Source: Lysinibacillus sp. B2A1
GTDB taxonomy: Bacteria > Bacillota > Bacilli > Bacillales_A > Planococcaceae
Length of the DNA stretch: 64,000 nt
Assembly: GCA_002973635.1 (NCBI GenBank)
Contig: CP027224.1
Coordinates: forward strand, 320,501-384,500
Direction: 5' to 3'
Shown: positions 1-8,646 of the stretch, one piece after another
Numbering within the stretch: the first letter of the stretch is position 1
Layout of the letters: the number at the start of each line of letters is the position of its first letter
Position numbers and translations under genes: made by a program
The notes under the pieces: generated by a model
The model's input: the letters and a program-made list of their open reading frames with translations, nothing else
The model's database searches: none
Told to the model about the DNA's origin: nothing

Positions 1-74
1 GATTGTGGCGAAGTGGTTAACGCATCGGATTGTGGTTCCGACATTCGTGGGTTCGATTCCCATCAGTCGCCCCA
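1..74 (+). tRNA. tRNA-His (GTG), 5' end cut by window edge
   Basis: The anticodon loop reads TTGTGGT in a CGGAT/TCCGA-type arm, giving GTG (His). The T-arm GTGGG-TTCGATT-CCCAT and encoded CCA are present. The acceptor 3' strand predicts two or three more bases at the 5' end (including the His-specific G-1) that lie before base 1. Confidence 0.93.
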
Positions 75-83
75 TTTTAAAAT

Positions 84-158
84 TGGGGTATAGCCAAGCG
101 GTAAGGCAACGGATTTTGATTCCGTCATGCCTAGGTTCGAATCCTAGTACCCCAGCCA
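84..158 (+). tRNA. tRNA-Gln (TTG)
   Basis: TGGGGTA pairs with TACCCCA. The anticodon loop TTTTGAT gives TTG (Gln). The T-loop TTCGAAT is present and CCA is encoded. Confidence 0.96.
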
Positions 159-173
159 TTCATTTCTTAATTT

Positions 174-246
174 GAGCCATTAGCTCAGTTGGTAGAGCAT
201 CTGACTTTTAATCAGAGGGTCGAAGGTTCGAGTCCTTCATGGCTCA
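174..246 (+). tRNA. tRNA-Lys (TTT), CCA not encoded
   Basis: The acceptor GAGCCAT pairs with ATGGCTC. The anticodon loop CTTTTAA gives TTT (Lys). After discriminator A73 the DNA reads TCA rather than CCA, so the tail must be made or repaired by nucleotidyltransferase. Confidence 0.95.
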
Positions 247-266
247 TCATTTTTATAGATACATAT

Positions 267-343
<77 letters not shown>

Positions 344-354
344 TTTTATGATTT

Positions 355-431
355 CGGAATGTAGCTCAGCTTGGTAGAGCACTTGGTTTGGGACCAAGGG
401 GTCGTAGGTTCGAATCCTGTCATTCCGACCA
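355..431 (+). tRNA. tRNA-Pro (TGG)
   Basis: The acceptor CGGAATG pairs with CATTCCG. The anticodon loop TTTGGGA gives TGG (Pro). CCA is encoded. Confidence 0.96.
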
Positions 432-445
432 TCTTTATTTTATTT

Positions 446-521
446 GGGGCCTTAGCTCAGCTGGGAGAGCGCCTGCCTTGCACGCAGGAGGTCAGCGGTT
501 CGATCCCGCTAGGCTCCACCA
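446..521 (+). tRNA. tRNA-Ala (TGC)
   Basis: The acceptor GGGGCCT pairs with AGGCTCC, including one G-T pair. The anticodon loop CTTGCAC gives TGC (Ala). CCA is encoded. Confidence 0.96.
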
Positions 522-534
522 TTTCAATATTTTT

Positions 535-627
535 GGAGGTATACCCAAGTCTGGCTGAAGGGATCGGTCTTGAAAACCGACAGGCGGGTAACACCGCGCG
601 GGGGTTCGAATCCCTCTACCTCCTCCA
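535..627 (+). tRNA. tRNA-Ser (TGA), class II with long variable arm
   Basis: At 93 nt it has the expected long variable arm. The anticodon loop CTTGAAA gives TGA (Ser). The acceptor GGAGGTA pairs with TACCTCC and CCA is encoded. Confidence 0.96.
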
Positions 628-631
628 TTTC

Positions 632-707
632 GGGTCAGTAGCTCAGTTGGTAGAGCATTAGATTGAAGCTCTAAGTGTCGGCGGTTCGATTCCGTCCTGA
701 CCCACCA
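632..707 (+). tRNA. tRNA-Phe (GAA)
   Basis: The acceptor GGGTCAG pairs with CTGACCC. The anticodon stem TTAGA/TCTAA holds the loop TTGAAGC, giving GAA (Phe). CCA is encoded. Confidence 0.94.
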
Positions 708-713
708 TTATTT

Positions 714-787
714 GCGGGTGTAGTTTAATGGTAAAACCTCAGCCTTCCAAGCTGATGTCGTGAGTTCGATTCTCATCACCCGCTCCA
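714..787 (+). tRNA. tRNA-Gly (TCC)
   Basis: The acceptor GCGGGTG pairs with CACCCGC. The anticodon loop CTTCCAA gives TCC (Gly). CCA is encoded. Confidence 0.96.
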
Positions 788-791
788 AAAT

Positions 792-865
<74 letters not shown>

Positions 866-872
866 TCATTAT

Positions 873-949
873 TCCGAAGTAGCTCAGTTGGTAGTAGCAC
901 CTGACTGTTAATCAGGTTGTCGCAGGTTCGAGTCCTGCCTTCGGAGCCA
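873..949 (+). tRNA. tRNA-Asn (GTT)
   Basis: The acceptor TCCGAAG pairs with CTTCGGA. The anticodon loop CTGTTAA gives GTT (Asn). CCA is encoded. Confidence 0.96.
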
Positions 950-950
950 C

Positions 951-1022
951 GGCCCGTTGGTCAAGCGGTTAAGACACCGCCCTTTCACGGCGGTAACACG
1001 GGTTCGAATCCCGTACGGGTCA
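951..1022 (+). tRNA. tRNA-Glu (TTC), CCA not encoded
   Basis: The acceptor GGCCCGT pairs with ACGGGTC. The anticodon loop CTTTCAC gives TTC (Glu). The discriminator A is followed by TCA instead of CCA. It is the last tRNA of the array and lies one base after tRNA-Asn. Confidence 0.94.
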
Positions 1023-1024
1023 TC

Positions 1025-1061
1025 AAGCATGTAGCACAGTTGTGTGTTACATGCTTTTTTC
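1025..1061 (+). terminator. terminator of the tRNA array
   Basis: AAGCATGTAGCAC and GTGTGTTACATGCTT form a long hairpin followed by a T-run, directly after tRNA-Glu. Confidence 0.88.
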
Positions 1062-1311
1062 TGTATGTTTGTCAATCGATGACCTTATAAAATAGTGAAC
1101 TTACAAATCAAAAATGAAACCATGGTCATTTGAGAGGTATAATCATAGTGCATCAGAAAGTGTAATCCTGCACTAGATAGATTCAATTAATGAATCTGTA
1201 GACAGTTCAAAGCCAGAGGTAAATAAGTTTTAAGTTTATAAAGAAACCACTGGTGTAGGTTAATTAAGCCTTGAAACACAAGGTGAAGAATTATATTTAA
1301 GTCATATAAAT
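1062..1311. other. gene-free stretch, possible decayed gene
   Basis: No intact reading frame or RNA gene is visible. From about 1210 to 1330 a plus-strand frame interrupted by stops reads in part ETTGVG / LSLETQGEELYLSHINK, which looks like broken protein-coding sequence. I could not assign it to a family. Confidence 0.3.
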
Positions 1312-1354
1312 AAAATGACCAGTACTCACTTTAAATGAGTAACTGGTCATTTTT
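1312..1354. terminator. terminator, probably serving the minus-strand nitroreductase
   Basis: AAAATGACCAGTACTCA and TGAGTAACTGGTCATTTT form a long stem flanked by A and T runs, so it can work in both directions. It lies just beyond the nitroreductase stop codon. Confidence 0.8.
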
Positions 1355-1421
1355 GCTTATTCATCAAGAATACATATTTCTTTGTCTACCTATTTTACAT
1401 AATCAGATACTATGAGAGCAC

Positions 1422-2048
1422 CTAAATGATTTGGTTTCTATACATTACCTTATTAACATTATGTCTTACGGTCTGATGACCAGCTTTAGTACCTTTACCA
1501 ATAGCTATAAGCATAACATCTAAATACCTTTCAGGAATATTTAAGATTTCTTTTAATTTCTTAGAATCATAACCTGACATAGTGATTGTCTCAAAACCAG
1601 CTTCATTTGCTAACAAAATTAATGACATTGACGCAAGACTTACATCTCTAGTTAATTCTAGCTTTAGATCTTCTTTAGATTTATTTTCATAATAATTTAT
1701 TGCAGCATTCGCTAGATAATCTCTTAGCGATTCATCAAAATAGCCTGCTTGAAAGCCTTCTTCATGTATCTTAATAATATTGCCTTTATCAAATGCCTGA
1801 TAATCACCTAACATAACAATTAATGTTGAAGCCTCTATCACTTGTTGCTGATTAAAAGCTATAGGTAGTAATAAATTTCTTAAGTCAGGCTCATCTATAA
1901 TTAAGTATCGAGTAGCTTGAATATTATTTCCATTAGGTGACTTACTTGCACTTTCAATTAAAGAGGTTAGAATTTCTGAACTAATTTTATAACTTGGATC
2001 ATAATGTCTAACTGAACGTCTTTTTTCTAAAATATTTTTTACACTCAT
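1422..2048 (-). CDS. nitroreductase family protein (FMN-dependent)
   Basis: This 208-residue protein belongs to the nitroreductase/NAD(P)H-flavin oxidoreductase superfamily. These FMN enzymes reduce nitroaromatics, quinones or related substrates with NAD(P)H in the cytoplasm. The N-terminal signature EKRRSVRHYDPSYKI is the phosphate-contacting FMN motif. ASKSPNGNNIQATRYLI follows, and the C-terminal part SLASMSLILLANEAGFETITMSGYD is the second FMN-contact region. I start at 2048, where GGAG precedes ATG; an upstream in-frame ATG at 2177 would add a hydrophobic 43-residue tail without family resemblance. The gene is divergent from an HxlR regulator, a common arrangement for quinone- or electrophile-induced nitroreductases. 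The substrate cannot be read from the sequence. Confidence 0.87.
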   Translation of the reverse strand: MSVKNILEKRRSVRHYDPSYKISSEILTSLIESASKSPNGNNIQATRYLIIDEPDLRNLLLPIAFNQQQVIEASTLIVMLGDYQAFDKGNIIKIHEEGFQAGYFDESLRDYLANAAINYYENKSKEDLKLELTRDVSLASMSLILLANEAGFETITMSGYDSKKLKEILNIPERYLDVMLIAIGKGTKAGHQTVRHNVNKVMYRNQII

Positions 2049-2085
2049 TTTATCAACTCCGAAATTTTTATTTATTGCACCTTTA

Positions 2086-2091
2086 ATTATA
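2086..2091 (-). promoter_or_regulatory. possible -10 element of the nitroreductase gene
   Basis: TATAAT on the minus strand lies about 38 bases before the start codon. No good -35 hexamer is visible 17 bases upstream. Confidence 0.4.
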
Positions 2092-2138
2092 GTAAGCAAT
2101 AATAAATAAGAAAATAACGCACAAAAATGTGGTATAGC

Positions 2139-2150
2139 CACTTTAAAGTG
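2139..2150. promoter_or_regulatory. candidate HxlR operator in the divergent spacer
   Basis: CACTTTAAAGTG is a perfect 12-bp palindrome in the 129-bp spacer between the nitroreductase and the HxlR-type gene. HxlR proteins are dimers that bind short palindromes near their own and divergent promoters. The assignment is by position and symmetry only. Confidence 0.5.
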
Positions 2151-2177
2151 CCTATTTAGGAGGAAAAGCAAGAGCAC

Positions 2178-2555
2178 ATGGTTAACTATAATACTGGAAT
2201 CAATATTTTTATGAATATTGCAGGTGGAAAATGGAAATGTTTAATACTCTTTTTCTTGAGCCAAAAATCCGTAAGGACAAAAGAGTTTTATGAATTAATA
2301 CCTGGAATTACACAAAAAGTCTTAACAGATCAATTGAAACAATTAGAAAGGGATGGACTTGTACAAAGAGAAGTATTTAAAGAAGTACCTCCAAAAGTGG
2401 AATACAGCTTAACTGATTTAGGAAGATCTTTTGTACCAGTATTAAATACAATGTGTGAATTCGGTAATAAGTATGCACGTATAAAAGGTATAGAGAAAGA
2501 TCAACAAATTTATTGTGATACGTTCCTCAGTTCACAAAACGAAAAGAAATTGTAA
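2178..2555 (+). CDS. HxlR-family transcriptional regulator
   Basis: This 125-residue winged-helix protein has the typical HxlR core: a GGKWKCLILFFL start helix, the recognition helix around ITQKVLTDQLKQLERDGLV, and the wing EVPPKVEYSLTDLGRSF, followed by a dimerisation helix. In contrast to YodB/HypR, it lacks a cysteine near the N-terminus; Cys29 and later cysteines exist but their role is unknown. ATG at 2178 follows AGGAGG (2159-2164). It most likely controls the divergent nitroreductase and itself. Confidence 0.9.
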   Translation: MVNYNTGINIFMNIAGGKWKCLILFFLSQKSVRTKEFYELIPGITQKVLTDQLKQLERDGLVQREVFKEVPPKVEYSLTDLGRSFVPVLNTMCEFGNKYARIKGIEKDQQIYCDTFLSSQNEKKL

Positions 2556-2584
2556 TTGTTACTTGCTCCTAAATTATTGCTTTT

Positions 2585-2611
2585 CTATATTTTGATAAAT
2601 ATAGCTTTTTT
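2585..2611 (+). terminator. terminator after the HxlR gene
   Basis: CTATATTT-TGAT-AAATATAG is an 8-bp perfect stem followed by CTTTTTT. Confidence 0.7.
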
Positions 2612-2751
2612 ATATCTTATGAAATTACATAACAGCCTCTAAAATTTGAACAAACTATTTCATATATGCAATATGTATGTTTTTTCTATAGATATTTTCG
2701 TGGTGCTTCCTGTTTTGTTCCACTAATATGAGGGTAGGTGGAGGAATCGAC

Positions 2752-3798
2752 ATGAATATACAGGAAATACAACAGTTCTTAAATCTATATCAGGTAGAGC
2801 AAAATGAATCTGAATTATGGTTAGAAAATAGATTACAACAGATTAGAAGTGCAGGAGAATACAGTCCAACAACAGACGAACTAATTTTTGGTGCACGGGT
2901 TGCATGGCGTAATAGCAACAAATGTATTGGTCGCCTGTTTTGGCAGTCATTACATGTAGTTGACGCACGTGATATTTTAGAGGAACAGGACATTTTTCAA
3001 AAGCTACTAGAGCATATTGATTATGCAACAAATAGAGGGAAAATTCGTCCAACCATAACCGTGTTTGCCTCAGATCGAGTACGGATATGGAATCATCAGC
3101 TAATTCGTTATGCAGGCTATGAAACGGAAACAGGAGTTATTGGTGATTCAAATTCAATCGCATTTACAAAAGTATGTGAATCATTAGGCTGGAAAGGTCA
3201 GCGAACACCATTTGATGTGTTACCACTTGTCGTACAGGTTGATGGACGTGCTCCGCAGTTGTTTGCAATTCCTGCAGAATATATTTTAGAGGTGCCAATT
3301 CGTCATCCAGAGTCAGTAGGTGTGGAGAAATTAGGGTTGAAATGGTATGCCGTACCTATTATTTCAAGCATGCGTTTTCAAATGGCAGGTATTGATTTTC
3401 AAGCAGCTCCGTTCAATGGCTGGTACATGGGGACAGAAATCGGCGCACGTAATTTAGCAGATTATGATCGCTATAATATGCTGCCAGCTATTGCAGAGAT
3501 ATTTAATCTTGATACAAGTAAGCAAATCTCGCTTTGGCGAGACCGTGCATTAGTGGAGCTCAATATTGCTGTCCTTCATTCTTTTAAAGAAGATGGAGTA
3601 AGCATTGTGGATCATCATACAGCTGCACAACAGTTTAAACTGTTTGAAGAAGCAGAGGAATCGGTAGGACGAGAACTGACAGGCAACTGGACATGGTTAA
3701 TACCGCCGCTTTCGCCTGCAACGACTCATATATTTCATAAACCTTATATAAATATTTATCATACACCAAATTATTTTTATCAAAAGCCATGCTATTAA
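2752..3798 (+). CDS. nos: bacterial nitric oxide synthase, oxygenase domain only
   Basis: This 348-residue heme enzyme oxidises arginine to citrulline and NO. It is the length of Bacillus NOS and lacks the flavoprotein reductase domain of animal NOS, so it must borrow electrons from cellular flavodoxins or reductases. WRNSNKCIGR carries the proximal heme-ligand cysteine (about residue 58). The substrate-binding motif GWYMGTEIGARN carries the arginine-binding Glu at about residue 229. The pterin and dimer region WTWLIPPLSPATTHIFHKPY is present. I start at ATG 2752 with GGTGGAGG at 2737-2744; an ATG at 2728 lies upstream of this site. It stands as a single gene. Confidence 0.95.
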   Translation: MNIQEIQQFLNLYQVEQNESELWLENRLQQIRSAGEYSPTTDELIFGARVAWRNSNKCIGRLFWQSLHVVDARDILEEQDIFQKLLEHIDYATNRGKIRPTITVFASDRVRIWNHQLIRYAGYETETGVIGDSNSIAFTKVCESLGWKGQRTPFDVLPLVVQVDGRAPQLFAIPAEYILEVPIRHPESVGVEKLGLKWYAVPIISSMRFQMAGIDFQAAPFNGWYMGTEIGARNLADYDRYNMLPAIAEIFNLDTSKQISLWRDRALVELNIAVLHSFKEDGVSIVDHHTAAQQFKLFEEAEESVGRELTGNWTWLIPPLSPATTHIFHKPYINIYHTPNYFYQKPCY

Positions 3799-4046
3799 CT
3801 GTAAAGGAGCTGTTTAATACCCCAACGGCTCCTGAAGGGTTTTACGGAGATCTCCATTAATTCAACTATCCACAACTATGGCCTCTTTTAGTTTCCCATA
3901 TTATTCATGCAGTCAAAAGTATCAGCAATGATGCATGTTTATCAATAAAATACTGTTCTAAAATGCCTCTCTTAGTACCTATATACAATCGCAATAATCC
4001 CATTTACACTAAATCTATCTTGTTTTTAGGAGAGAAGTAATCCAAT
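3799..4046. other. intergenic spacer
   Basis: This 248-base AT-rich spacer holds no recognisable gene. GGAGCTG and GGCTCC near 3807-3832 could form a weak hairpin after the NO synthase gene. Confidence 0.4.
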
Positions 4047-4589
4047 ATGTTGAACCAGCATATCCCGAATATTCCATGGCAACAATTGACGACACCTTAT
4101 GGTAGAGGAACAGCTATCCCACAGTTGATTGAACAGGAGCAATATCAACAGCTTGCTGAATTAATTGAGCATCAAGGTACTCTATGGCAGGTAACGCCAT
4201 GGGTTTTGCTTATCCTTTTAAAAAAGCTTGCTAGAAAAAATACGGAGGATATTTCATTACAAGAAATAGAGCTTTATTTAGCTGTAGCTCAAGCGATTAC
4301 TGAGGATTATCTAGACTCAGCACATACTGTTCAAACTATGCAGGAGCTACTAGATGTCAAATATTTATGGACAGAAGACGAGGAGGATGATGAACTGGAG
4401 TGGGAGGAGGAAACGCCAAGAGGCTATGAGCAGCAAGCTTCTTTAGGCTATTATTATTTTAGTCATTTACTCCTACAAGAGGCTCTTCCTATTTTTACTG
4501 CTATCAATGCTCATAACAAAGAAGCAGCGGAAGATCTTGATGAACTGCTAACCTTACTAAAACAGCATCGTACACAATCCGATAAATAA
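4047..4589 (+). CDS. hypothetical protein, acidic helical
   Basis: I do not recognise this 180-residue protein. It is rich in Gln, Glu and Leu with no signal peptide or membrane segment, so it is probably cytosolic and mostly helical. A very acidic stretch WTEDEEDDELEWEEE lies at about residues 110-124. The second half (YYYFSHLLLQEALPIFTAINAHNKEAAEDLDELLTLL) resembles a TPR-like helical pair, but no repeat is convincing. The ATG follows TAGGAGAG at 4027-4034. It ends just before a bidirectional terminator and looks monocistronic. Confidence 0.75.
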   Translation: MLNQHIPNIPWQQLTTPYGRGTAIPQLIEQEQYQQLAELIEHQGTLWQVTPWVLLILLKKLARKNTEDISLQEIELYLAVAQAITEDYLDSAHTVQTMQELLDVKYLWTEDEEDDELEWEEETPRGYEQQASLGYYYFSHLLLQEALPIFTAINAHNKEAAEDLDELLTLLKQHRTQSDK

Positions 4590-4607
4590 AAAAGTATGGG
4601 AACAGAA

Positions 4608-4653
4608 ATTAAGCAGATGGGAAACAAGACTAGTTTTCCCATCTGCTTTAATT
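4608..4653. terminator. bidirectional terminator between convergent genes
   Basis: AATTAAGCAGATGGGAAA and TTTTCCCATCTGCTTTAATT form a long stem with A/T flanks. It serves the hypothetical gene on the left and the MFS gene on the right. Confidence 0.9.
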
Positions 4654-5861
4654 TAATGGACATATTCATCTTTAGAGGCTCTAAATGAACATAAAAAGAG
4701 TATTGCAGTTACAACGACAAAGAGCCAACCTGCAATATTCCAGCCACCAAATAAATCATGCAGGTAGCCAAAAAGAATAGGACCAATTGCAGCAAATAAA
4801 TAGCCTAGTGATTGTGCAAAGCCTGATAAATCAGCTGCTTCAAAGGCTGTGCGAGTGCGGAGTGTGAAGAACATCATGGCTAAGGCAAATGAAGCCCCGC
4901 CTGCTAAGCCTAATAGAATCATCCAAAGCACCCCAAGGCTTGTCCACTCCATAACAACGCCAACAAAGCCTACTAAATAAAATGCTGTAAACATTAAGAC
5001 AAGGGGTCGCTGAGACGTCATTTTACTAGCAATGATTGGCACAGCTAAAGCCATTGGAACTTGTGAAAATTGCATGATGGAGAACATCCAGCCTGCACGA
5101 TCAGCAGCTAAACCTTGTGATATGTAAATTTCAGGAATCCATGCTGCAGTTGTATAAAATAATAATGATTGTAATCCCATAGCACCTGTTACTGCCCAGG
5201 TAACAGGGGATTTCCATAAAGGTATACGTTCTTTCGTTTTCTTAACAGCGGGCTCAGGCTTATTAAACTTTAATTGTGGAATCCAAATTAAAATGGTTAA
5301 CACAACTAAAATAAGTGCAATAGCCAGAGCTCCTTGCCAGCCAAGAGATGATTGGGCAATAGGGTAGCTAATTCCAGCACCGAGTCCAGCTGTTAAATTC
5401 ATGGACATTGTAAAAAAGGCCATAAGTAAACCTACGTGATAAGGAAATTTTAATTTAAGTAATCCTGGAATAAGTACATTTCCAAACGCTATAGCAACAC
5501 CAATTAGCATAGTTCCAAACACGAGCAAACTTGTTGTTCCTAGAGAGCGCAGTACAATCCCTAATGCTAAAAGAATAGTGGATAAAAATAATGTTAGCTC
5601 AAGTCCTAATTTACGTGCAACAACTGGTGCAAATGGCGATATAACCGCAAAAGCTAAAAGTGGAATAGTAGTTAGAAATCCAGCTAATACATTTGATATA
5701 CCTAAATCTTCTCGTATAAAAGAAATAATAGGTCCCACAACTGTTAATGGCATTCGTAATGTTGAGGCAATACAAATAACGCCGATGACTAATAATAAAG
5801 TAGCTCCCCTCCAGCTAATTTTCCGGCTAGGATAACTAGTGGAATCTTCATTTGTTGTCAA
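4653..5861 (-). CDS. MFS transporter, CynX/NimT type
   Basis: This protein of about 402 residues has twelve predicted membrane segments and belongs to the cyanate-permease/NimT branch of the major facilitator superfamily. GATLLLVIGVICIASTLRMPLTVVGPI opens TM1, and a basic cytosolic loop (about residues 210-230, KKTKERIPLWKSP) separates the halves. Family members export nitroimidazoles or move cyanate and other small anions; the substrate here is not evident. I prefer a TTG start at 5861, since AAGGGGGG lies 7 bases before it. An in-frame ATG at 5888 lies upstream of that site and would translate through it. Confidence 0.83.
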   Translation of the reverse strand: MTTNEDSTSYPSRKISWRGATLLLVIGVICIASTLRMPLTVVGPIISFIREDLGISNVLAGFLTTIPLLAFAVISPFAPVVARKLGLELTLFLSTILLALGIVLRSLGTTSLLVFGTMLIGVAIAFGNVLIPGLLKLKFPYHVGLLMAFFTMSMNLTAGLGAGISYPIAQSSLGWQGALAIALILVVLTILIWIPQLKFNKPEPAVKKTKERIPLWKSPVTWAVTGAMGLQSLLFYTTAAWIPEIYISQGLAADRAGWMFSIMQFSQVPMALAVPIIASKMTSQRPLVLMFTAFYLVGFVGVVMEWTSLGVLWMILLGLAGGASFALAMMFFTLRTRTAFEAADLSGFAQSLGYLFAAIGPILFGYLHDLFGGWNIAGWLFVVVTAILFLCSFRASKDEYVH

Positions 5862-6043
5862 AATTAATCCCCCCTTGTTTACATTCAATTATAATTGAAC
5901 CACTATATTACTTTATCACATTATTTGAAATAGTAGAATATTCATAAAATACGGAACTTTACTCATCGTATTGAAATGTAAAATGTCTTATGTTAAACTT
6001 GTACACATCATAAATTTAATAATTATATGCCTCATGTTTGTAT

Positions 6044-6200
6044 TGAGGTAGAGGTCGCGGTATTTATGAGTATGCTAATGGAAATGACAAGCATTGACGA
6101 GATTAGCTGAAAGGAAATACTGCCGAAGTGTGAGGGGACTTGAAAACCTCATGCTGGGGCTGTCTCCGAAAGGAACAGAACTGTCACGTTTGGACAACGT
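6044..6200 (+). promoter_or_regulatory. lysine riboswitch (L-box) aptamer
   Basis: The conserved L-box blocks appear in order: GAGGTAGAGGTCGCG at the 5' end of P1/P2, GAAAGGAAATACTGCCGAAGTG, the P3/P4 region with CTGGGGCTGTCTCCGAAAGGAACAGAACTGTCACG. This matches the aptamer that in Bacillota senses lysine and shuts off lysine biosynthesis and uptake genes. It lies directly upstream of a terminator and a LysP-type permease. Confidence 0.95.
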
Positions 6201-6239
6201 GTTGAGCTATCATTTAGAAAAAACTGAGGATTAACTTAG

Positions 6240-6271
6240 CCATCACAGTGTTCATGTGATGGTATTTTTTT
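6240..6271 (+). terminator. riboswitch-controlled intrinsic terminator of lysP
   Basis: CCATCAC and GTGATGG form a stem followed by TATTTTTTT. It lies 29 bases before the lysP start, where lysine-bound aptamer would favour termination. Confidence 0.88.
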
Positions 6272-6300
6272 GCCTCTTATATTAGGAAGGAAGCTATATC

Positions 6301-7764
6301 GTGAGTGAAATAAAAGTGAATCAGCTCGGTCATAAAGTGCCGAAGCTGAAAAAAGAATTAAAAAGCCGTCATATTACAATGATTTCTTTAGGTGGTACAA
6401 TTGGTACAGGGCTATTTTTAGCCAGTGGCGGTGCTATTGCACAGGCAGGTCCTGGCGGTGCATTACTAGCCTATGCCCTAATCGGTGTTATGGTGTACTT
6501 TTTAATGACAAGCTTAGGGGAAATGGCAGCCTATATGCCATCTTCAGGCTCCTTTAGTACGTATGCTACGAAATTTGTTGACCCAGCTTTGGGCTTTGCA
6601 TTGGGCTGGAACTATTGGTATAACTGGGCAATCACGATTGCTGCTGAAATTGCGGCTGTATCATTAATTATGAAATATTGGTTCCCAGATAGCTCATCTG
6701 CATTATGGACAGTATTATTTATTGCTGTTGTATTAACCTTTAATTTATTATCTGTAAAAAGCTATGGGGAAAGTGAATATTGGTTTGCCATGATTAAGGT
6801 GGTAACTGTGATTGTGTTCATTATTATCAGCTTATTAATGATTTTTGGTATTTTAGGTGGACATGCACCTGTAGGCTTTACAAATTTCTTTATTAGTGAT
6901 GGACCGTTTCATGGGGGTTTCCTTGCTACATTTGGTATTTTCCTTGCAGCAGGATTTTCATTCCAAGGAACAGAGCTTCTTGGAATTACAGCTGGTGAAA
7001 CGGATGACCCTGGAAAAAATATTCCGAAAGCAGTAAAATCGGTGTTCTGGCGTATTCTATTGTTTTATATTTTAGCGATTGGTGCGATAGGCATGTTGAT
7101 TCCATTCACAGATGAGCGTTTACTATCAGAAGATATCGCTGTATCGCCATTTACACTAGTGTTTGATCGCTTAGGCATTGCCTTTGCTGCTTCCTTAATG
7201 AATGCCATTATTTTGACAGCCATGCTATCAGCTGGAAATTCAGGACTATATGCATCATCCCGTATGCTATGGCAATTAGCAGTAGACGGACATGCACCAA
7301 AATTTTTCACCAAATTAAGCCGTCGTGGTATTCCAGTCTATGCCTTAATAGCGACATTAGCTGTAGGCTGCCTTGCATTTTTAGCATCATTTTTTGGTGA
7401 TGGGGTTGTCTATATTTGGCTTTTAAATGCCTCTGGAATGTCTGGTTTCATAGCTTGGCTTGGCATTGCATTTAGTCATTATCGATTCCGCCGGGCTTTC
7501 GAAGCGCAGGGCTTGAATCCGCAATTGCTGCCATATAAAGCAAGGCTATTTCCTTTTGGTCCGCTTTTCGCCTTTACGGTTTGTATGATTGTTGTTATTG
7601 GACAAAATTATACGGCCTTTATGGGGGATAAAATTGATTGGTATGGAATCCTCGTTTCTTATATTGGTATCCCACTGTTTTTACTGCTATGGTTTGGATA
7701 CAAAATCAAATATAAAACAAAAATGCTTCCGCTAAAAGAATGCGATTTAAGAGTAGAGGATTAA
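6301..7764 (+). CDS. lysP: lysine-specific permease (APC superfamily)
   Basis: This 487-residue protein with about twelve membrane segments belongs to the AAT amino-acid permease family and has the length of LysP (about 489). The first segment shows the hallmark SLGGTIGTGLFLASGGAIAQAGPGG (about residues 29-53), the unwound glycine-rich substrate site. EMAAYMPSSGSFSTYATKFVDPALGFALGWNYWYNW follows, and GFSFQGTELLGITAGETDDP lies around TM6. It imports lysine across the cytoplasmic membrane with protons. The GTG start follows AGGAAGGA. The lysine riboswitch upstream makes the substrate assignment strong and predicts repression at high lysine. Confidence 0.93.
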   Translation: MSEIKVNQLGHKVPKLKKELKSRHITMISLGGTIGTGLFLASGGAIAQAGPGGALLAYALIGVMVYFLMTSLGEMAAYMPSSGSFSTYATKFVDPALGFALGWNYWYNWAITIAAEIAAVSLIMKYWFPDSSSALWTVLFIAVVLTFNLLSVKSYGESEYWFAMIKVVTVIVFIIISLLMIFGILGGHAPVGFTNFFISDGPFHGGFLATFGIFLAAGFSFQGTELLGITAGETDDPGKNIPKAVKSVFWRILLFYILAIGAIGMLIPFTDERLLSEDIAVSPFTLVFDRLGIAFAASLMNAIILTAMLSAGNSGLYASSRMLWQLAVDGHAPKFFTKLSRRGIPVYALIATLAVGCLAFLASFFGDGVVYIWLLNASGMSGFIAWLGIAFSHYRFRRAFEAQGLNPQLLPYKARLFPFGPLFAFTVCMIVVIGQNYTAFMGDKIDWYGILVSYIGIPLFLLLWFGYKIKYKTKMLPLKECDLRVED

Positions 7765-7770
7765 AAATAG

Positions 7771-7816
7771 AGCTGTTCTGTAAGCCATTGAATGATGGTT
7801 ATGGGACAGCTTTTAT
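7771..7816 (+). terminator. terminator after lysP
   Basis: AGCTGTTC and GGGACAGCT close a hairpin followed by TTTTATATTTTTT. Confidence 0.75.
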
Positions 7817-7949
7817 ATTTTTTAAAATAATAAACGAAAAAAATGATTTATGGTAAATTATATATAATTGCTTCGACCTTAATATCGTGTTTTTTTAAGT
7901 AGTGACAGTAATATCATATAGATTAAACTTTAAAGAGAGGTACATAAAG

Positions 7950-8642
7950 GTGCAAAAACGTATTTTACTAGTAGAAGATGATGAAGCCATTAGGGAAATG
8001 GTAGAAAGTTATTTAACAATGGAGGGATTCCTTGTTACTTCAGCAGTGAATGGAGAAGAGGCATTACAAAATTGTTTAAATAAACCCTTTGATTTAGTGA
8101 TTTTAGATATTATGATACCGAAACTAAATGGATTAGAAGTTTTAAAGATAATACGAGAGCAGGCATCACTGCCAATTATCATTATGTCTGCGAAGGATAG
8201 CGATGTAGATAAAGCATTAGGGCTAGGATTAGGTGCAGATGATTATATTGCAAAGCCATTTTCAATGTTGGAATTTTCAGCACGTGTCAAGGCTGCTATT
8301 CGAAGAGCAACAAAATACGCCAATCAAGTAGAGGATAAGAAAGACATATTAGAGATAGATAACCTATTAATCGATCTTGTTAACTTTTCCGTAGAGAAGA
8401 GCGGACAACAAGTAAAGCTTACATCAAAGGAATTTGCTATTTTAAAATTATTCGTGACAAACCGTAATCGAGTATTTACAAAACAGCAAATTTATCAATT
8501 AATTTGGAATGACGCATACTATGGAGATGACAATATTATTAATGTACATATAAGAAGATTACGTGAAAAAATGGAAGACGATCCGTCCAACCCTCAGTAT
8601 ATTAAAACGCTTTGGGGAATTGGCTATAAATTTGAAGGATAA
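7950..8642 (+). CDS. OmpR/PhoB-family response regulator (module 1)
   Basis: This 230-residue regulator has a receiver domain (LLVEDDEAIREMVESYL acidic pocket; phospho-acceptor Asp in VILDIMIPKLNG; switch Lys in DDYIAKPFSMLEF) and a C-terminal winged helix (LTSKEFAILKLFVTN to VHIRRLREKM and TLWGIGYKFEG). I choose GTG at 7950 with AGAGAGG nine bases upstream; an ATG at 7902 would add residues before this site without homology. It is paired with the histidine kinase four bases downstream, and an ABC transporter follows, as in bacitracin- or lantibiotic-responsive systems. Confidence 0.93.
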   Translation: MQKRILLVEDDEAIREMVESYLTMEGFLVTSAVNGEEALQNCLNKPFDLVILDIMIPKLNGLEVLKIIREQASLPIIIMSAKDSDVDKALGLGLGADDYIAKPFSMLEFSARVKAAIRRATKYANQVEDKKDILEIDNLLIDLVNFSVEKSGQQVKLTSKEFAILKLFVTNRNRVFTKQQIYQLIWNDAYYGDDNIINVHIRRLREKMEDDPSNPQYIKTLWGIGYKFEG

Positions 8643-8646
8643 GCAA

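Noticed and set aside
1422..2177. Long form of the nitroreductase with a hydrophobic N-terminus
   Set aside because: The extra 43 residues come from the promoter and operator region; ATG 2048 has a proper ribosome site and family-typical start.
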